DNA of 64,000 nt from Taishania pollutisoli. GTDB taxonomy: Bacteria; Bacteroidota; Bacteroidia; Flavobacteriales_D; Crocinitomicaceae. The notes beneath the pieces were generated by a model, which saw only the letters and a program-made list of their open reading frames with translations, was not told the DNA's origin and made no database searches. Below are positions 63,101 to 64,000 of this stretch, piece by piece (position 1 is the stretch's first letter; each line of letters starts with the position of its first letter). Location of the stretch: NCBI RefSeq assembly GCF_014518315.1, contig NZ_JACVEL010000001.1, positions 434,001-498,000 of the forward strand. The letters run 5' to 3'. Made by a program: the position numbers and the translations under genes.

Positions 63101-64000
63101 TTATCGAATCATTTGCAGCGCAACCGGACGTAAAAACCGGTAAATACTTTGTGTACCAACTGCTGTAAAACGACTGTCGGAAGCGGCTGGATAAGTACCT
63201 CCGTGCACCATGGCATCACAAACGGTAACCCCTGTGGGAACACCATTAAAAATAATTCTGCCTGCTTTCTCTTTCGCGCAGTCAATGATTTCTTCATGGG
63301 TTCGGAATTCCTCCTCCGATCCGATAAATGTCGTTGTCAGCTGCCCTCCCAGTTTGTGAAGCATTTCCATTAATTCTTCCCGGGACTTGTACAACACAAC
63401 GATCGCCTGGGGTCCGAAAAATTCTTCATAGAAATTGTAATCGTTCAGGTATTCCCGGGCACTCACTTCCCGCAATACGGGTTGAGAATGATACGGTTGC
63501 TTGCATTTAATCCACTCAAATGATTCTTCGACCTGTTCTTTATAATTTTTAAACAAATTCGGATGCAGGTGACATTTCGGCTCGGTTACTGAAAGTTGTT
63601 GTTTAAGTTCTGCAACAAACTGCATTCCTTCGGTCGATTGGTTTACAAACAATAATCCTGGTTTTGTACAGAACTGTCCGGCATCATTGGAAATAGACCC
63701 TGTAAATTTATCGATCCACAATTCCAGGTTTTTCTCCAGTTCCGATTGAAAAAACACAACAGGATTGATGCTTCCCATTTCAGCAAAAACAGGAATCGGT
63801 GCATCGCGTTTTGCAGAAAGGTCCATCAATGCCCTTCCCCCCCGGATTGAACCTGTAAATCCAACCGCTTTGATGTATTCATTTCCAACCAGTTCTTCTC
63901 CGATATCGTGCCCATTGTCCAACAGGTGTGAGAAGACACCATCCGGCAATTGATGCTCCTGCGCTACTTTGATGATACATTCCGCTACCAGCCAGCTTGT
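63101..64000 (-). CDS. Aldehyde dehydrogenase (ketoglutaric semialdehyde type), truncated by window edge
   Basis: The frame continues past the right edge, so the N-terminal part is missing; 299 residues are visible. Aldehyde-dehydrogenase motifs are the FTGSIRGGRALM cofactor segment, a general-base Glu in FAEMGSINPVVF, the nucleophile in NDAGQFCTKPGLL and the FFGPQAIVV motif. The sequence style (AEMGSINPVV, NGVPTGVTV, HGGTYPAASD) fits alpha-ketoglutaric semialdehyde dehydrogenases of sugar-acid or hydroxyproline catabolism. A TTG at 63949 is an internal codon, not the start. Confidence 0.88.
   Translation of the reverse strand, partial: TSWLVAECIIKVAQEHQLPDGVFSHLLDNGHDIGEELVGNEYIKAVGFTGSIRGGRALMDLSAKRDAPIPVFAEMGSINPVVFFQSELEKNLELWIDKFTGSISNDAGQFCTKPGLLFVNQSTEGMQFVAELKQQLSVTEPKCHLHPNLFKNYKEQVEESFEWIKCKQPYHSQPVLREVSAREYLNDYNFYEEFFGPQAIVVLYKSREELMEMLHKLGGQLTTTFIGSEEEFRTHEEIIDCAKEKAGRIIFNGVPTGVTVCDAMVHGGTYPAASDSRFTAVGTQSIYRFLRPVALQMIR

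Overview
The window is a chromosomal segment of a Bacteroidota bacterium, most likely Flavobacteriales. A Crocinitomicaceae/Fluviicola-like host is my guess from gene content. The evidence is: three very large secreted proteins ending in the gliding-motility-associated (CHU_C-type) type IX secretion signal, two PorP/SprF-family genes, a TamL-type lipoprotein, GIN-domain and YceI lipoproteins, monomeric NADP-isocitrate dehydrogenase, and many upstream matches to the Bacteroidota -7 promoter element TAnnTTTG without strong Shine-Dalgarno sequences. I saw no rRNA, tRNA, CRISPR array, transposase or phage gene.

Layout. 0-8.6 kb is housekeeping: a TPR protein cut by the left edge, an rRNA-type methyltransferase, trmD, a TruC-like pseudouridine synthase, kup, a BioF-like enzyme and pheT. 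8.9-17.6 kb holds a HEAT-like protein, a frame-disrupted SUMF1/FGE-domain gene, two large unknown envelope proteins, a YceI lipoprotein, a HAD phosphatase, a LacI-type regulator, an M48 lipoprotein protease and a small membrane protein. 17.6-21.2 kb contains rpoN, a 49-residue small-protein gene, and a compact operon of two unknown membrane proteins plus a group III truncated haemoglobin. That operon lies next to an Rrf2/NsrR-like regulator, and two copies of the same palindrome flank the regulator gene. 21.4-33.3 kb has icd, a first adhesin-PorP/SprF pair, an ECF sigma factor coupled to a GIN-domain membrane protein, gcvH, a membrane-anchored patatin and a TPR protein.

33.4-43.6 kb has pruA, then a four-gene operon: a small secreted protein, a 1401-residue adhesin, a PorP/SprF protein and an OmpA-family protein with the PorE-like architecture. 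A DnaJ/TerB protein follows. 43.7-47.8 kb has ccoI divergent from a Crp/Fnr regulator, then lipA. 48-50.2 kb is a visibly more AT-rich gene that fuses a TonB-plug-like domain to a von Willebrand A domain. 50.3-60.8 kb has tamL, a TrmH-family methyltransferase, a SiaB-like kinase, a 1431-residue glycine-rich/SprB-repeat adhesin, a YkgJ-type protein and a flavoprotein lacking its redox cysteines. The right end carries a glycosyltransferase/membrane-protein pair and a truncated aldehyde dehydrogenase.

How the genes fit together. Much of the window serves the cell surface. The adhesins are predicted to leave through the type IX system, with PorP/SprF and OmpA-like partners encoded beside two of the three. 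TamL, the OmpA protein and the M48 protease belong to outer-membrane upkeep. The most system-like unit is the Rrf2/haemoglobin operon, which I read as a nitric-oxide or redox stress response with a predicted two-operator regulon. All functions are inferred from sequence reading alone.
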